64,000 nucleotides of DNA from Gallionellaceae bacterium (GTDB lineage: Bacteria > Pseudomonadota > Gammaproteobacteria > Burkholderiales > Thiobacillaceae). The notes below the pieces were generated by a model. That model ran no database searches and had not been told where the DNA came from. It saw nothing but the letters and a program-made list of their open reading frames with translations. Where the stretch lies: positions 124,001-188,000 of the forward strand of contig JAQTLN010000003.1 in the NCBI GenBank assembly GCA_028714875.1, given 5' to 3'. The position numbers and the translations under genes were made by a program. Within the stretch, counting starts at the first letter, position 1. Each line of letters begins with the position of its first letter. Below, piece by piece: positions 50,955-60,800 of the stretch.

Positions 50955-51039
50955 TTTGTCCCTGTTTGGCTATTAGGGAGGTGGTGCCACATGTAGCGCC
51001 GGCGCTACAGATCTACCTCGGGAAACGGACGACCTGGAT

Positions 51040-53478
51040 TCAACCCTGGTCGTCGCGCAACTCTCGCTCGAACTCCTCGATCGGCATGGGCGCGCCGAAC
51101 AGGTAGCCCTGGAAGGAGGAACAACCGCTGCGTTTGAGGAAATCCAACTGGGCCTCCGTCTCCACCCCTTCGGCGATGACATTGAGGCCCAGATTGTTGG
51201 CCATGCCGATGATGGTCTGCACGATGACCTGGTCGGTGGATTTGACGCCGATGCTGGCGATGAAAGAGCGGTCGATCTTGACCTGATCGAGAGGGAGTTG
51301 CGACAGGTAGGCCAGGGAGGAGTAGCCGGTGCCGAAATCGTCCATGGAGAAGCTCACGCCAACCTCCTTGAGCGCCAGCATCTTGCGGATGGTGTCGGCG
51401 ACGTTGTCGAGTACCAGACTTTCCGTGAGTTCGATCTTGAGGTGGCTGGGATCGATCGCCGTCGACTCCAGCACCGCGAGCACCTGCTCGACGAAATCGG
51501 GCTGGCGAAACTGGCGCGCGCTGACATTGACCGACAGCGAAAGATGCCGCGCCAGCGGGTTGGCATCCCACGCCTTGATCTGTTGGCAGGCGACTTTCAG
51601 TACCCAGCGACCGATCGGCACAATCAGGCCGGTCTCCTCCGCCAGGGGGATGAACTGCATCGGGGAGAGGAGTCCCTGTTGGGGATGCCGCCAGCGCAGA
51701 AGTACCTCCGCGCTCATGGCGCGACCCGCGTTATCCACCTGCTTCTGGTAGTGGAGACTGAGCTGTGCTTCCGGCAGCGCCAGGCGTAGATCGCTGTCGA
51801 GGGCGATGCGTGCCTCCATAACGGCATGGGTGTCCGGGTCGAAAAAGCGGATGGCATTACGGCCGGAGCGCTTGGCCTGATACATGGCGACGTCGGCGCG
51901 TTTGAACAGCTCGTCCACCGAGATTTCGTGGCCGCGGAAGAGATTGATGCCGATGCTCGGCGAAGTGCGGTGCTCATGGCACTGCAACTGGAAGGGCTGG
52001 GTGAGGGCGCTTCGAATTTTTTCGGCAACGGCCTCGGCCTGGGTCGCGACCTGGTCGGTTTCCAGGCCGATATCGGCGAGGACGACGACGAATTCGTCGC
52101 CGCCCAGACGGGCCACAGTGTCTTCTTCCCGCACGCTGGCGCGCAGGCAATTGGCGACTTCGATCAGCAGCAGATCGCCGATGGCGTGCCCCTTGGTGTC
52201 GTTCAGCTCCTTGAAGTGGTCGAGATCGATGAGCAGGAGGGCGCCGAAGCGCTGGCTACGCGCGCTGGCGGCCAGGGCATGGTCGAGCCGATCTTGCAGG
52301 AGGCGCCGGTTGGGGAGTTCGGTGAGTGGGTCATAGAAAGCCAGATTGTGGATTTCCGCCTCGGCCTTCTTGTTGCGGGAGGTGTCGGAAAAGGCGGCGA
52401 CATAGTGGGTGATCTGCCCGGATTCGCCCGTTACGGCAGTGATCGTGAGCCACTCCGGGAACACCGCGCCATTCTTGTGCCGGTTCCAGATTTCGCCCTG
52501 CCAGTGCCGCTCGCGTTCGAGACAATCCCACATCTCCCGGTAAAAGGCGGCGTCGTGGCGACCGGACTTGAGCAGTTGCCCGGGATTGTTGCCGACCGCC
52601 TCCTCAACGCTGTACCCAGTGATCCGGGTGAATGCCTGGTTGACCTTGAGGATGACCTGATTGGCGTCGGTGATGGCGATGGCCTCCTGTGACTCGAAAG
52701 CAATGGCGGCGACGCGGCGGTCCGTTTCTTCCTGGCGACGGTGGGTGATGTCGGCGTAGGTGTAGACACGGCCGATGATCCGCTCTTCCAGATAGTGGGG
52801 CTGGGTCTTCTGTTCCAGCACCTGGCCGTTCGTCAGTTCGAGGATGTCCAGGGTCTCCTCGTCGAGCAGTTCGGCGATCGCCGTGAGACGCCTCTCGAAC
52901 GCCGAAGGATCAGCGCAGCGGCTGGCCATGTAGGCCAGGACATCCGCGTCTTCCGCGCGCATGAGCAGATCGTCGGGCAGGCCCCAGAGCATGGCGAAGT
53001 GATGATTCATGTTGATGATGCGGCCATCCTGATCGCGCACCAGAATGCCGTCCGCCGTGGCCTCCAGGGTGGCGCGCAACTGTGAGGTGGTTTGCGCCAG
53101 AAGATTTCTTTCCTCGGTCTCCTGGGTGTTATCGCGGGCCCGGATCAGGATCCAGGCGTGCTCGCCATCGCGCACCAGGTGGACGGTTTCCTCGACTGGA
53201 ATCAGGCGGCCATCGGCGCACTGGAACAACCCTTCGGCACGCTCGATCTCCTGAATATTGCCGGCCAGCACTTCTTCCCAATAGAACACGTCGGATAACG
53301 CGCAGACGAGGTCGGTGATGCGCATGCCCACCAGTTGCTCGGCGCCGTAGCCCAGGCGCTCCTGGGCCTGGCGGTTGGCGGTGTGGATGCAAAGGGTCTC
53401 CGGGTCGAGCAACAGCAGCATTTCGCTCGCATGGTCGAGGAGGAGGGAATCGAGGTTTGAATGGTCGCCACGATTCAT
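51040..53478 (-). CDS. PAS-PAS-PAS-GGDEF-EAL protein
   Basis: An 812-aa soluble protein: three PAS domains in the first 395 residues (for example LLLLDPETLCIHTANRQAQERLGYGAEQLVG and ILKVNQAFTRITGYSVEEAVG), GGDEF (about 405-565, RLGGDEFVVVLAD, I-site REED), EAL (about 575-810; the motif is AEVLLRW, with E, L, R kept). DDFGTGYSSL and EGVETEAQLDFL are complete. Its ATG lies in the stop of the upstream HD-GYP gene (ATGA), so a cyclase/phosphodiesterase and a second phosphodiesterase are co-expressed. Confidence 0.92.
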   Translation of the reverse strand: MNRGDHSNLDSLLLDHASEMLLLLDPETLCIHTANRQAQERLGYGAEQLVGMRITDLVCALSDVFYWEEVLAGNIQEIERAEGLFQCADGRLIPVEETVHLVRDGEHAWILIRARDNTQETEERNLLAQTTSQLRATLEATADGILVRDQDGRIINMNHHFAMLWGLPDDLLMRAEDADVLAYMASRCADPSAFERRLTAIAELLDEETLDILELTNGQVLEQKTQPHYLEERIIGRVYTYADITHRRQEETDRRVAAIAFESQEAIAITDANQVILKVNQAFTRITGYSVEEAVGNNPGQLLKSGRHDAAFYREMWDCLERERHWQGEIWNRHKNGAVFPEWLTITAVTGESGQITHYVAAFSDTSRNKKAEAEIHNLAFYDPLTELPNRRLLQDRLDHALAASARSQRFGALLLIDLDHFKELNDTKGHAIGDLLLIEVANCLRASVREEDTVARLGGDEFVVVLADIGLETDQVATQAEAVAEKIRSALTQPFQLQCHEHRTSPSIGINLFRGHEISVDELFKRADVAMYQAKRSGRNAIRFFDPDTHAVMEARIALDSDLRLALPEAQLSLHYQKQVDNAGRAMSAEVLLRWRHPQQGLLSPMQFIPLAEETGLIVPIGRWVLKVACQQIKAWDANPLARHLSLSVNVSARQFRQPDFVEQVLAVLESTAIDPSHLKIELTESLVLDNVADTIRKMLALKEVGVSFSMDDFGTGYSSLAYLSQLPLDQVKIDRSFIASIGVKSTDQVIVQTIIGMANNLGLNVIAEGVETEAQLDFLKRSGCSSFQGYLFGAPMPIEEFERELRDDQG

Positions 53479-54737
53479 GATTTGCGCCCCTTGCCGTCGT
53501 CGAAGTAATAGGACACGTGCTTGCGCATGCAGAGATAGTCACGTGTGGCGCGTGGCAGTTGGTTGGGGCGGATCGCATGGCTGATATTGGTGTCCGGCTC
53601 CAGTTCCAGGTCGAGGGTGATCGCTTCCTCCTTGGGTACCTCCGGATCGTGCACCACCAGGATGGGCTTGAGTGGCCGCTCCGGATTGACCGAGGTGACC
53701 AGCGCGGTGGCGCCGTTCGAGAGGTGGACCACCGTGCCCGGTGGATAGACCCCCAGGCTGCGGATCAGCATCCGCAGGTGCTGTGGATCGTGTTTTGCCC
53801 GCTGCTGCGCAAACAGGTAGGAAAGGGCGTCGTGCGGCGACATGGCTGTGCTCGAATCGAGCGGGTTGCACAACTTGTCGTAGCGATTGGCCACCTCGAC
53901 GATGCGCGCCAGGGGGGCGATCTCATCTCCTTTCAAGCCTCTCGGGTAGCCGGAGCCGTCCATGGCCTCGTGGTGCTGATGGATGATTTCCAATACCGCC
54001 TTGGGTAGCCCCAGTCGCCGCCCCAAATCGACACCGTATTCGCAATGCATCTGGCGCAGCCGATATTCCGCATCGGTCAGCGGCTCGGCCTTGCGCACCA
54101 CCCGACTGGGAATATCCCTGAGGCCGATGTCATGGAGCAGCGCCCCCATTCCGAGCGTTTTGCCCCGTTCGGTGGATAAACCCAAGCCTTTGGCCATGAC
54201 CAGAGAGATGAGGGTCACGTTCAGACCATGGTGAAACAGATCCTCGGTATCGGTCCTGCCGCCCATGGCGTGGATCATCACGTCCGGCGCGGTCAGGAAA
54301 GTTTCCGCCAGTTGGTCGATGAAGGCATCGGCCTCGGCCCGAACTTCTCCGGGATGGGTCAGCAGATTGGCATTGATATGGCGCACCGTCTGGGCGGCGT
54401 TGATGAGGGCCTTCTCCGCTTTGGCTACCGCCTCCCGGTACTGGCGCAGATGTTCGATGCGCGCCTTCTTTGCCAAAACCAGGGGGTCGTCCTGGCCCAG
54501 GGTCGCGGCCGGCTTTGCCGCCATTGTCGGTGTCGGCGTCGCGGGAACCGGCCGGGGCTTGGCCGCGCTGCGGCTCGGGTCGTAGCGGACCTGCTCCAAC
54601 CCCAACTGCCGCATGACCTGGATCTGCTCTTCCGATTTAATCTTGAAGCTGTTGAAGGTAAAGGGGTGGCTCACCCAGGGCAGGTCGATCTGCACGTAAA
54701 TGCCTATCTGTAATTGATCAATGGTCAGGTAAGGCAT
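53475..54737 (-). CDS. HD-GYP c-di-GMP phosphodiesterase with N-terminal DUF3391
   Basis: A 420-aa protein. Residues 1-120 are a DUF3391-like domain (LTIDQLQIGIYVQIDLPWVSHPFTF). The HD-GYP domain (about 155-330) carries LLHDIGLRDIPSR (HD), the later HHEAMDGSGYPRGLKGDEI (HHExxDGxGYP) and ARIVEVANRYDKL. All catalytic residues are present. It is coupled to the PAS-GGDEF-EAL gene by a 4-bp overlap. Confidence 0.93.
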   Translation of the reverse strand: MPYLTIDQLQIGIYVQIDLPWVSHPFTFNSFKIKSEEQIQVMRQLGLEQVRYDPSRSAAKPRPVPATPTPTMAAKPAATLGQDDPLVLAKKARIEHLRQYREAVAKAEKALINAAQTVRHINANLLTHPGEVRAEADAFIDQLAETFLTAPDVMIHAMGGRTDTEDLFHHGLNVTLISLVMAKGLGLSTERGKTLGMGALLHDIGLRDIPSRVVRKAEPLTDAEYRLRQMHCEYGVDLGRRLGLPKAVLEIIHQHHEAMDGSGYPRGLKGDEIAPLARIVEVANRYDKLCNPLDSSTAMSPHDALSYLFAQQRAKHDPQHLRMLIRSLGVYPPGTVVHLSNGATALVTSVNPERPLKPILVVHDPEVPKEEAITLDLELEPDTNISHAIRPNQLPRATRDYLCMRKHVSYYFDDGKGRKS

Positions 54738-54970
54738 GCCGTTGTGTCGGGGTGGTTTGTGCCAGATTCAGCGATACTACCTAAGGATTTATGGTCATGA
54801 TCTTGGTCAATGGAGATATGTACCCCCCTCGGGTGTACCAGTACCATCGCGGCGATTCCGCCGTCGGGGCCGGCACCCGCACGGCCTGAGCCAGTGGGCC
54901 TGAGTGGATATTCCGATTCGGGTGGAAGCAGGATAATGCACGGCTTACCGTCCACTTTTCCGCCAGCCCC
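54738..54970. other. Intergenic region, divergent promoters
   Basis: 233 bp between the minus-strand HD-GYP gene and the plus-strand hypothetical gene at 54971. It is less GC-rich around 54770-54830 (CTACCTAAGGATTTATGGTCATGATCTTGG), so promoters of both genes are expected there. No conserved repeat or RNA was recognised. Short reading frames in it lack coding character. Confidence 0.5.
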
Positions 54971-55390
54971 ATGCAAGCCTCATACATGCTCGCCGCGCCC
55001 GAGCCCATGCCGTCGGGCCTCGACCCCTACCAGGAAATGATCTGGCAACTGAACCGATTGCCGGGTGGCGCGGCGGCGGCGATACCGGATTTCTTCGGTA
55101 ATTTGCTGGCGGAAACGCCGGCCGGCGGCTGCTGGCGCTTCAAGGAAGGCGGCCATATCGATCTGCATGGCGACGGCGCCCTCTGGCATGGCGATACCCT
55201 CATCACCCATTTGCCGCCGAGCCTCCTCGCGGCCGCCGAAGCGGCCGCGCTCCCCGCCATCGTTCTCGGCCTGCTGGCCCTCGCCACCGGCGAAGTCGAT
55301 GGCGACCGCCGCCTCAAAGCCGTGCTTCCGAAGGTGGACAGCGCCGCCAAAGACCTCATGCTGATGACCGTCTGCCGCCTGTGCGGCTGA
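54971..55390 (+). CDS. Hypothetical protein
   Basis: A 139-aa protein of no recognised family: hydrophobic and Ala-rich C-terminal half (SLLAAAEAAALPAIVLGLLALATGEVDG), with FGNLLAETPAGGCWRFKEGGHIDLHGDGALWHGD in the middle (a beta-hairpin look, cut here for length into pieces of conserved Gly/His). It ends KDLMLMTVCRLCG with CxxC. The start is uncertain among several Met codons. It sits 39 bp before the pseudouridine synthase gene. Confidence 0.55.
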   Translation: MQASYMLAAPEPMPSGLDPYQEMIWQLNRLPGGAAAAIPDFFGNLLAETPAGGCWRFKEGGHIDLHGDGALWHGDTLITHLPPSLLAAAEAAALPAIVLGLLALATGEVDGDRRLKAVLPKVDSAAKDLMLMTVCRLCG

Positions 55391-55429
55391 ACGGTAGACT
55401 CGCCGCTCATCACTTAACCCCAGGCCACC

Positions 55430-56158
55430 ATGACCGATCCCATCCGCCTTGCCAAACGTGTCGCCGAACTGCGCGCCTGCTCACGCCGCGAAGCCGAGCA
55501 GATCATTGCCGGCGGCTGGGTGCGGGTGGACGGCGTCGTGATCGAAGAGCCGCAGTTTCGTGTCGCCGATGAGCACGTCGAAATCGACGCCCAGGCCAAC
55601 CCTGGCCAGACGGAACCCGTCACTCTGCTGCTACACAAACCGCCCGGCTATTTCACCACCCAGGACAGCAGCGGCCAGCCCGCCACGCAACTGCTGGTAC
55701 CTGACAGCCTGTGGGCGGAAGACGCCTCCGGCATCCACCCTTTGAAAATGCACTTTTCCCAACTCACCGCCTGCGTGCCGCTGGATACCAGCGGCAGCGG
55801 CCTTGTTGTCTACACCCAGGACTGGCGCATCACGCGCAAGTTGACCGAAGCCGCCGCCACCGTGGAACACGAAGTCGTCGTCGAAGTGGCGGGAGAACTG
55901 ACCGCCAACGGGCTCAAACGGCTGAATCAGGGCATCTCCTTCAACGGCCGTACCCCGCCCGCCATCAAGGTCAGTTGGCAGAACGAAACCCGTCTGCGGG
56001 TGGCGCTGAAAGGCGCCCAACCCGGCCAGATCGCGCACATGTGTGAGGCTGTCGGCCTGCAAGTGCTGTCGCTGAAACGTATCCGCGTCGGCAGCGTCCC
56101 GCTGGGGAAACTGCCGCCCGGACAGTGGCGCTATTTGCGGAGTGATGAACGGTTTTGA
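55430..56158 (+). CDS. RsuA-family rRNA pseudouridine synthase (RluF-like)
   Basis: A 242-aa enzyme. An N-terminal S4 domain (LRACSRREAEQIIAGGWVRVDG) precedes the catalytic domain, in which LLLHKPPGYFTT and CVPLDTSGSGLVVYTQDW hold the catalytic Asp. KLTEAAATVEHEVVVEV and KRIRVGSVPLGKLPPGQWR complete the family pattern. The usual RLDxxT is PLDTSG, so the residue before Leu differs, but Asp is kept. The RNA target could be 23S U2604 or 16S U516. Confidence 0.88.
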   Translation: MTDPIRLAKRVAELRACSRREAEQIIAGGWVRVDGVVIEEPQFRVADEHVEIDAQANPGQTEPVTLLLHKPPGYFTTQDSSGQPATQLLVPDSLWAEDASGIHPLKMHFSQLTACVPLDTSGSGLVVYTQDWRITRKLTEAAATVEHEVVVEVAGELTANGLKRLNQGISFNGRTPPAIKVSWQNETRLRVALKGAQPGQIAHMCEAVGLQVLSLKRIRVGSVPLGKLPPGQWRYLRSDERF

Positions 56159-56394
56159 CGGCTACGCCCCGAACGGGCTCAAGAAACACATTGCAACCAA
56201 CTGATTCGAAATAAAGTTTCCGCGCGCGTGTAGCGCCGGCCTTCCAGCCGGCGCTAGAGGTGCGCATCGGCCGTGCTTCTTCGGCTCGATTTTCGGCGGA
56301 TGGCCGATTACTTCGCTAACTGCCGCCGGCAACTTCCCCGCGTGCATCCATGCCGCGCGGGCAACAGGAGTCCTTCCATTTTTTTCGCCGATTG

Positions 56395-56450
56395 TTGACA
56401 GCCGAAAGGCGTCTGGGTATTGTGCACCGCAACATTGGTGCACTGCACAA
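56395..56450 (+). promoter_or_regulatory. Sigma70 promoter and inverted-repeat operator of the phasin gene
   Basis: TTGACA (56395-56400), a 17-bp spacer and TATTGT (56418-56423) make a near-consensus promoter. An inverted repeat TTGTGCA (56420-56426) / TGCACAA (56444-56450), with two GTGCAC boxes inside it, overlaps the -10 and start site. A repressor such as PhaR is the natural candidate; this is inference. The rest of 56159-56394 holds a GTAGCGCCGGCC palindrome (56229-56257) and no gene. Confidence 0.75.
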
Positions 56451-56492
56451 ATGGCAAATTACCCGGTTTACTTAACCTTCAGGAGAATCACC

Positions 56493-56870
56493 ATGCAAAA
56501 AGAAGTCATCGAAATCATCGAAAAGAGCAACGAAACCGTTCTGGAAGCCGTTCGCAAGATCGCTGAACTGAACATGCGCACTTTCGACAAGCTGTTCCAG
56601 CAGCAAGCCGAAATGGCCGCGTTCTACATGGACGCCAGCGCCCGCGGCATGGAACTCATGACCAAGGCCAAGGGTTACCAAGATCTGATGGCCGGCCAGA
56701 CCGCCCTCGCCCGCGAACTCGGCGAGCGCAATATGGCTGCCGTGCGCACCGGCATGACCGACGTCTATGCCACCAGCACCGAATACAGCAACCTGATCCA
56801 GGAAGGCGTCAAGCTGGCCCAGGAACAAGTGACCCAGGTTTCCGGCGTCGCCATGAAGGCCGCCGCCTAA
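56493..56870 (+). CDS. Phasin family protein
   Basis: A 125-aa amphipathic helical protein, ATG 56493 with AGGAGAATCACC. The phasin pattern is IEKSNETVLEAVRKIAELNMRTFDKLFQQQAE cut into pieces here, with Ala-rich continuing helices to the end VSGVAMKAAA. Phasins coat polyhydroxyalkanoate granules and control their number. It has its own promoter, operator and terminator, fitting a highly expressed, regulated product. The ParA gene convergent downstream may help granule segregation. Confidence 0.85.
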   Translation: MQKEVIEIIEKSNETVLEAVRKIAELNMRTFDKLFQQQAEMAAFYMDASARGMELMTKAKGYQDLMAGQTALARELGERNMAAVRTGMTDVYATSTEYSNLIQEGVKLAQEQVTQVSGVAMKAAA

Positions 56871-56897
56871 GTAATAAAAGCTCGTCCTGCTCCTCCG

Positions 56898-56935
56898 GCG
56901 CCCGTGCGGCCTTTGGCCCATCGGGCGCTTTTTTT
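56898..56935 (+). terminator. Rho-independent terminator of the phasin gene
   Basis: GCGCCCG (56898-56904) pairs with CGGGCGC (56922-56928), followed by seven T residues (56929-56935), 28 nt after the phasin stop. Confidence 0.9.
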
Positions 56936-57022
56936 GTGGCGCCGGCGCCTCGCCGGCTGCGTGGGGCTGATCAATAACAGTCGGCGGCGCGTCGGCGCGA
57001 CCGTGCCCAAAACAACCTGTGT

Positions 57023-57793
57023 TTATTCGGGCAGCCGCGCCGCCAGGCTCTCGAACAAGTCGAGATATTCGCGAGTGAGCTTGTGGCTCGGCAACAGGTG
57101 GATCAGCGGCTGGCAGGCTTCGTGTGATTCCTTCAGCTTGATCGAGGAGGATAGGTATTGCGGCAACACCGGCAAGCCCTCCGCCAGCAGTTCCGCCACG
57201 ACCCGCTGCGGTAGATTTGAACGCGCCTGGAACTGGTTCACCACGATGCCTTCCACCGATAACCCGCGATTATGGTCGGCGCGGATTTCCTCGACGTTGC
57301 GCAGCAGGCTGTAGATGGCTTTGCGCGAAAAGGTGTCGCAATCGAATGGAATCAGACAACGGTTAGCCGCGATCAGGGCCGAGCGGGTGTGGAAATTGAA
57401 GGCGGGCGGGGTGTCGATCCATATCTGATCAAAGCCCTCCAGTGCTTCCAGCGCCTCGCGCAGTTTGTAAATTTTGTAGCGCGCTTCCAGCTTGGCGCCG
57501 AGTTCTTCCAGATCGGGGTGTGATGGCATCACCCACAGATTCGCGAACGGCGTTGCCTGGGCAAATTCTTCGGGTTTGCGGGGGCGCATCGTGAAGTTGA
57601 GTATCTGGTCATAGAAGTCGGCCAGTGTGCGTTCCGGCGCGGCTTCCCCCAGCAGGTAATGCGTGCTGTTGCCCTGCGGGTCCAGATCGATAACCAGCGT
57701 GCGCAGCCCGCGCGCGGCGCCAATCGCGGCCAGATTGCAGGTGATGGTGGATTTGCCGACGCCGCCCTTCTGGTTGAACACGACCCGCTTCAT
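57023..57793 (-). CDS. ParA family ATPase
   Basis: A 256-aa protein from the ATG at 57793. Walker A is VFNQKGGVGKSTITCNLAA, A' VIDLDPQGNSTHYLL, Walker B IWIDTPPAFNFHTRSA. It lacks a DNA-binding leader, as chromosomal ParA/Soj or PHA-granule ParA-like proteins do. No parB or parS is seen. It is convergent with the phasin gene, consistent with (not proof of) a granule-positioning role. Confidence 0.9.
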   Translation of the reverse strand: MKRVVFNQKGGVGKSTITCNLAAIGAARGLRTLVIDLDPQGNSTHYLLGEAAPERTLADFYDQILNFTMRPRKPEEFAQATPFANLWVMPSHPDLEELGAKLEARYKIYKLREALEALEGFDQIWIDTPPAFNFHTRSALIAANRCLIPFDCDTFSRKAIYSLLRNVEEIRADHNRGLSVEGIVVNQFQARSNLPQRVVAELLAEGLPVLPQYLSSSIKLKESHEACQPLIHLLPSHKLTREYLDLFESLAARLPE

Positions 57794-57878
57794 GCGTGAC
57801 TCCTGGCCACAAAAATGATCGGGCATTCTCGCTTAGGCGGATGTTGCGCCGCAACAATCCCGCCGCCATACCATCCCA

Positions 57879-60800
57879 TTACAGATTCATCTGATTGAGG
57901 AATTCCAGAAGCGCGATGCCGGAGTAGCTGCCCGCGAGCGTCAGCCCCGCCTTGATCAGAGGCTGTTGGCCCAGTGGGGAGAAGGTGCCGATTTTTATCT
58001 CCTGAATATCTTTCCGCATGATTTCGATCTGTTTCACGAGTTCTCCTTTTCCTTGTGCCTGGAGTTCAAGGAGCCGAGTGTTCAGATTCTCGATGCTGTG
58101 CCGGCGCACTTTCTCCGCGCTGTAGCGCATACGCAGGGCCGCGATGACCACTAGCGTGATGGAGATTGCGTAGATCGCGATGAGAAAAGCGGGGATGCCC
58201 CAACGATCGAACAGGGAACTGCGCGACAACATGAGCAGGCTGAGCACGATAAAGGGATAAAAAATGATGCGTTGCACCGGTTCGGTGGCATGGGCGATGA
58301 ATCGCACGTCCAACCAGGGGTCGAACAGTGTGTGATCAGCGGCGACGCCTCCGGTGAAGGGCCAATGTTTCGGTTTTTCCCCCTCGGGGAAGGGCCAGAA
58401 ACGCTCGATGATTTGATCCGGCCAATGGGTGGGGCCTTGCAGCGCGCGCGCCAGCCAGACCGCGCGGAAGCCTTCATACATGGCGAGGAACAACAGGGCC
58501 AGATGCGCGAGGAGGGTAAAGATAATCACCCCATGATCGACTGAGAAAGCCAGATCGCCACGCGCCGGCACCTGAGGCTTGGGCAGGCCAAGTTCAAACA
58601 GGATGGCCGCCATCAAAACGTAGGCCAGCATGAATTGCAGCACTGAAGCCCAGAACGGCAAACGGAGCGGGCGGGGAGCGCCCGCGCACATCTTGCTTCC
58701 GTTGTAGATGCCCCAGATATCGCCGGCGTCCTGTTCCTCCGTGCTCGGAAAAGCCATGGCTTTGCCTTGGTGGCATTCCATTGCGCGCTTCCACGCCTGT
58801 TTCGCGCGCACGCGGAGCCAGAGTCCCAATCTATGAAGTCGCCTTGCCGGGGCGAGCACGAAATGTAGATGGGTACAGAGTGAGACCTCTTTTCCCGCCT
58901 TGTAGTGGTCAAGGCCAAAAAACTCGCGGTCAAGGTAGGCGCGTGCCCGGTGGACTCGCCTGACGCCCTCCCAGTACAGGGTGAGAGCCAGGGCCAGGGC
59001 GATGAGCCGTAGCACTTCGCTGGGCCAGATGCTGACGCCCTCCAGCCAGCGTAGCGGTTCGCTTCCCATGGCAAGGAAGTACAGGGCGATTGAAACGAAG
59101 CCCGTTCCCATCACAATCGCGGTCCAGGCACAGCGGTGTTGTCGGTGAGTGAAGCCGGTCGTGGTGGCGATGAACCAGATGATCAATGCCAGCGCGACTG
59201 GCAGTAATCCCACTCTCCATAGCACGGTAGGCGCGCCTGTTTCGATTTGCTGCCGGCAGTACCGCATTCCCTCGGCGCAGGGGAGGGAAACCAGTTCGCT
59301 TCGGCCTATTTCAAACAATTGGGCCTTGCTCCTGGCCTCCTGTGCGAGTGAGCCCAGGCTGTCTGGATTCAGCGCCTGGCGAGTGGCGACATAGGTCGCG
59401 GTTTGATCGTTCTCACGGAATGGCGGAATGTCTTTTTGCCCATCCGGCGCGAGGCTCAGACCATAACCAGCCGCCACTATCAGGTTGCGCGTGTGCTTGT
59501 TGTCATCACGATCCAACATGGCCGCGTCCACGTCGGTGGTGAAAAACACCGTGTCGGGGAATGCCGGGCGCAACGCTTTGAGCACCAGCAGCTTGTCGTA
59601 ATAGTCGTTGCCCAGCACGCCGATCGCGCCGATGCGCTCGACATCTTTTTCTCTCAGCTTCAGTTTCGCGGACAGGCGGCGCAGGTAGTCGATCTGTCCC
59701 TCGCCCTCGGTAGGCTCGATGACGGTTTTTTCCTTGTTCTCGGTTTTCTTGTCCGTGTCTTTCCGCTCGGGCAGTTTGCCGTCGATCCCGCGAAGATAGC
59801 TTTCTTCCAGCACCCGCATCTTTCTGCCGGGTTTTCCCGCGATCGGCTCGTTTTCTATTTTCTCCTTGAGCAACCCCCGCAGTTCGCGGGAATAAGCGGT
59901 ATCCCATTGCCCCACCAGCGCCACGGTTTCACCCGATCCAAAACGCCTCAGGCGGAGTTCTTCCACCAGGGCGCTGGCCAGTTTGTCGTCGTCGGTGGTG
60001 ACTCGGGTCAGCTTGTCCAGGAATTTTTGTTTCAGCCCGTCTTTCCCACTGGGCGGGATCTTGTCATCCGGGAGGGTGGCAAAGGGGGAGTACCAACGCG
60101 GTACATGGCTTGCCAACTGAGCCAGCGATTTTTCTATACCCGGTTCCTTCACGGCCAAGGTCAAAAAGGTGGAGGACGAGGGGCCGATCAGCAGCCAGGT
60201 CGGCTGGTTCGCCTTGTCCGTATTTCCTGGCTTGTTCTGTGCGCCCAGCTTTTCCACGATCTCCGCCAGACGGCTAAGCGGTTTTGGCGCGATGCGTTTG
60301 TTGTTCTCCAGGCAGCCAGCCTTGGCCTTGGCGCAGTTTTCAACCCAGGTTTCCCGCAACAAGGCTTCATCATCCAGCCAGATGAGAAGAAGCGGCTCCC
60401 CCTTTTGGCTAGTCAGCCATTCGAACGGCATGACCATGGGTATCTGGTCTACCTTGCCCTTGGCATAGCCGATGTGTTCCGGGTCGTCGGGCACATAGTC
60501 CTCGGCATTGAGGCCGGCGAGTACGGCATAGCGAGTGCGCCGCCGGGCTTCGTCCGCGCCTACCCAGTTACCCCCCGGCACCATCGTCAGCATGACTTTT
60601 GTAGGGGTGTTGTTTTCCCGCTGGCGCGACTGAATCAGTTCACTCAGCCATTCCAGGCTGTGGTCGCGCGCCGTGCCGCAAGCAGCGGACTTGATCGTGA
60701 CGTCCTTGCCGGACTGAGCCAGGGTAACGCACGCGGGGGAACTCGTTTTGCCGGTCCTGTCGATCGCGCCGAAAGGATCCTGCCAGAGACGGGCATCCAC

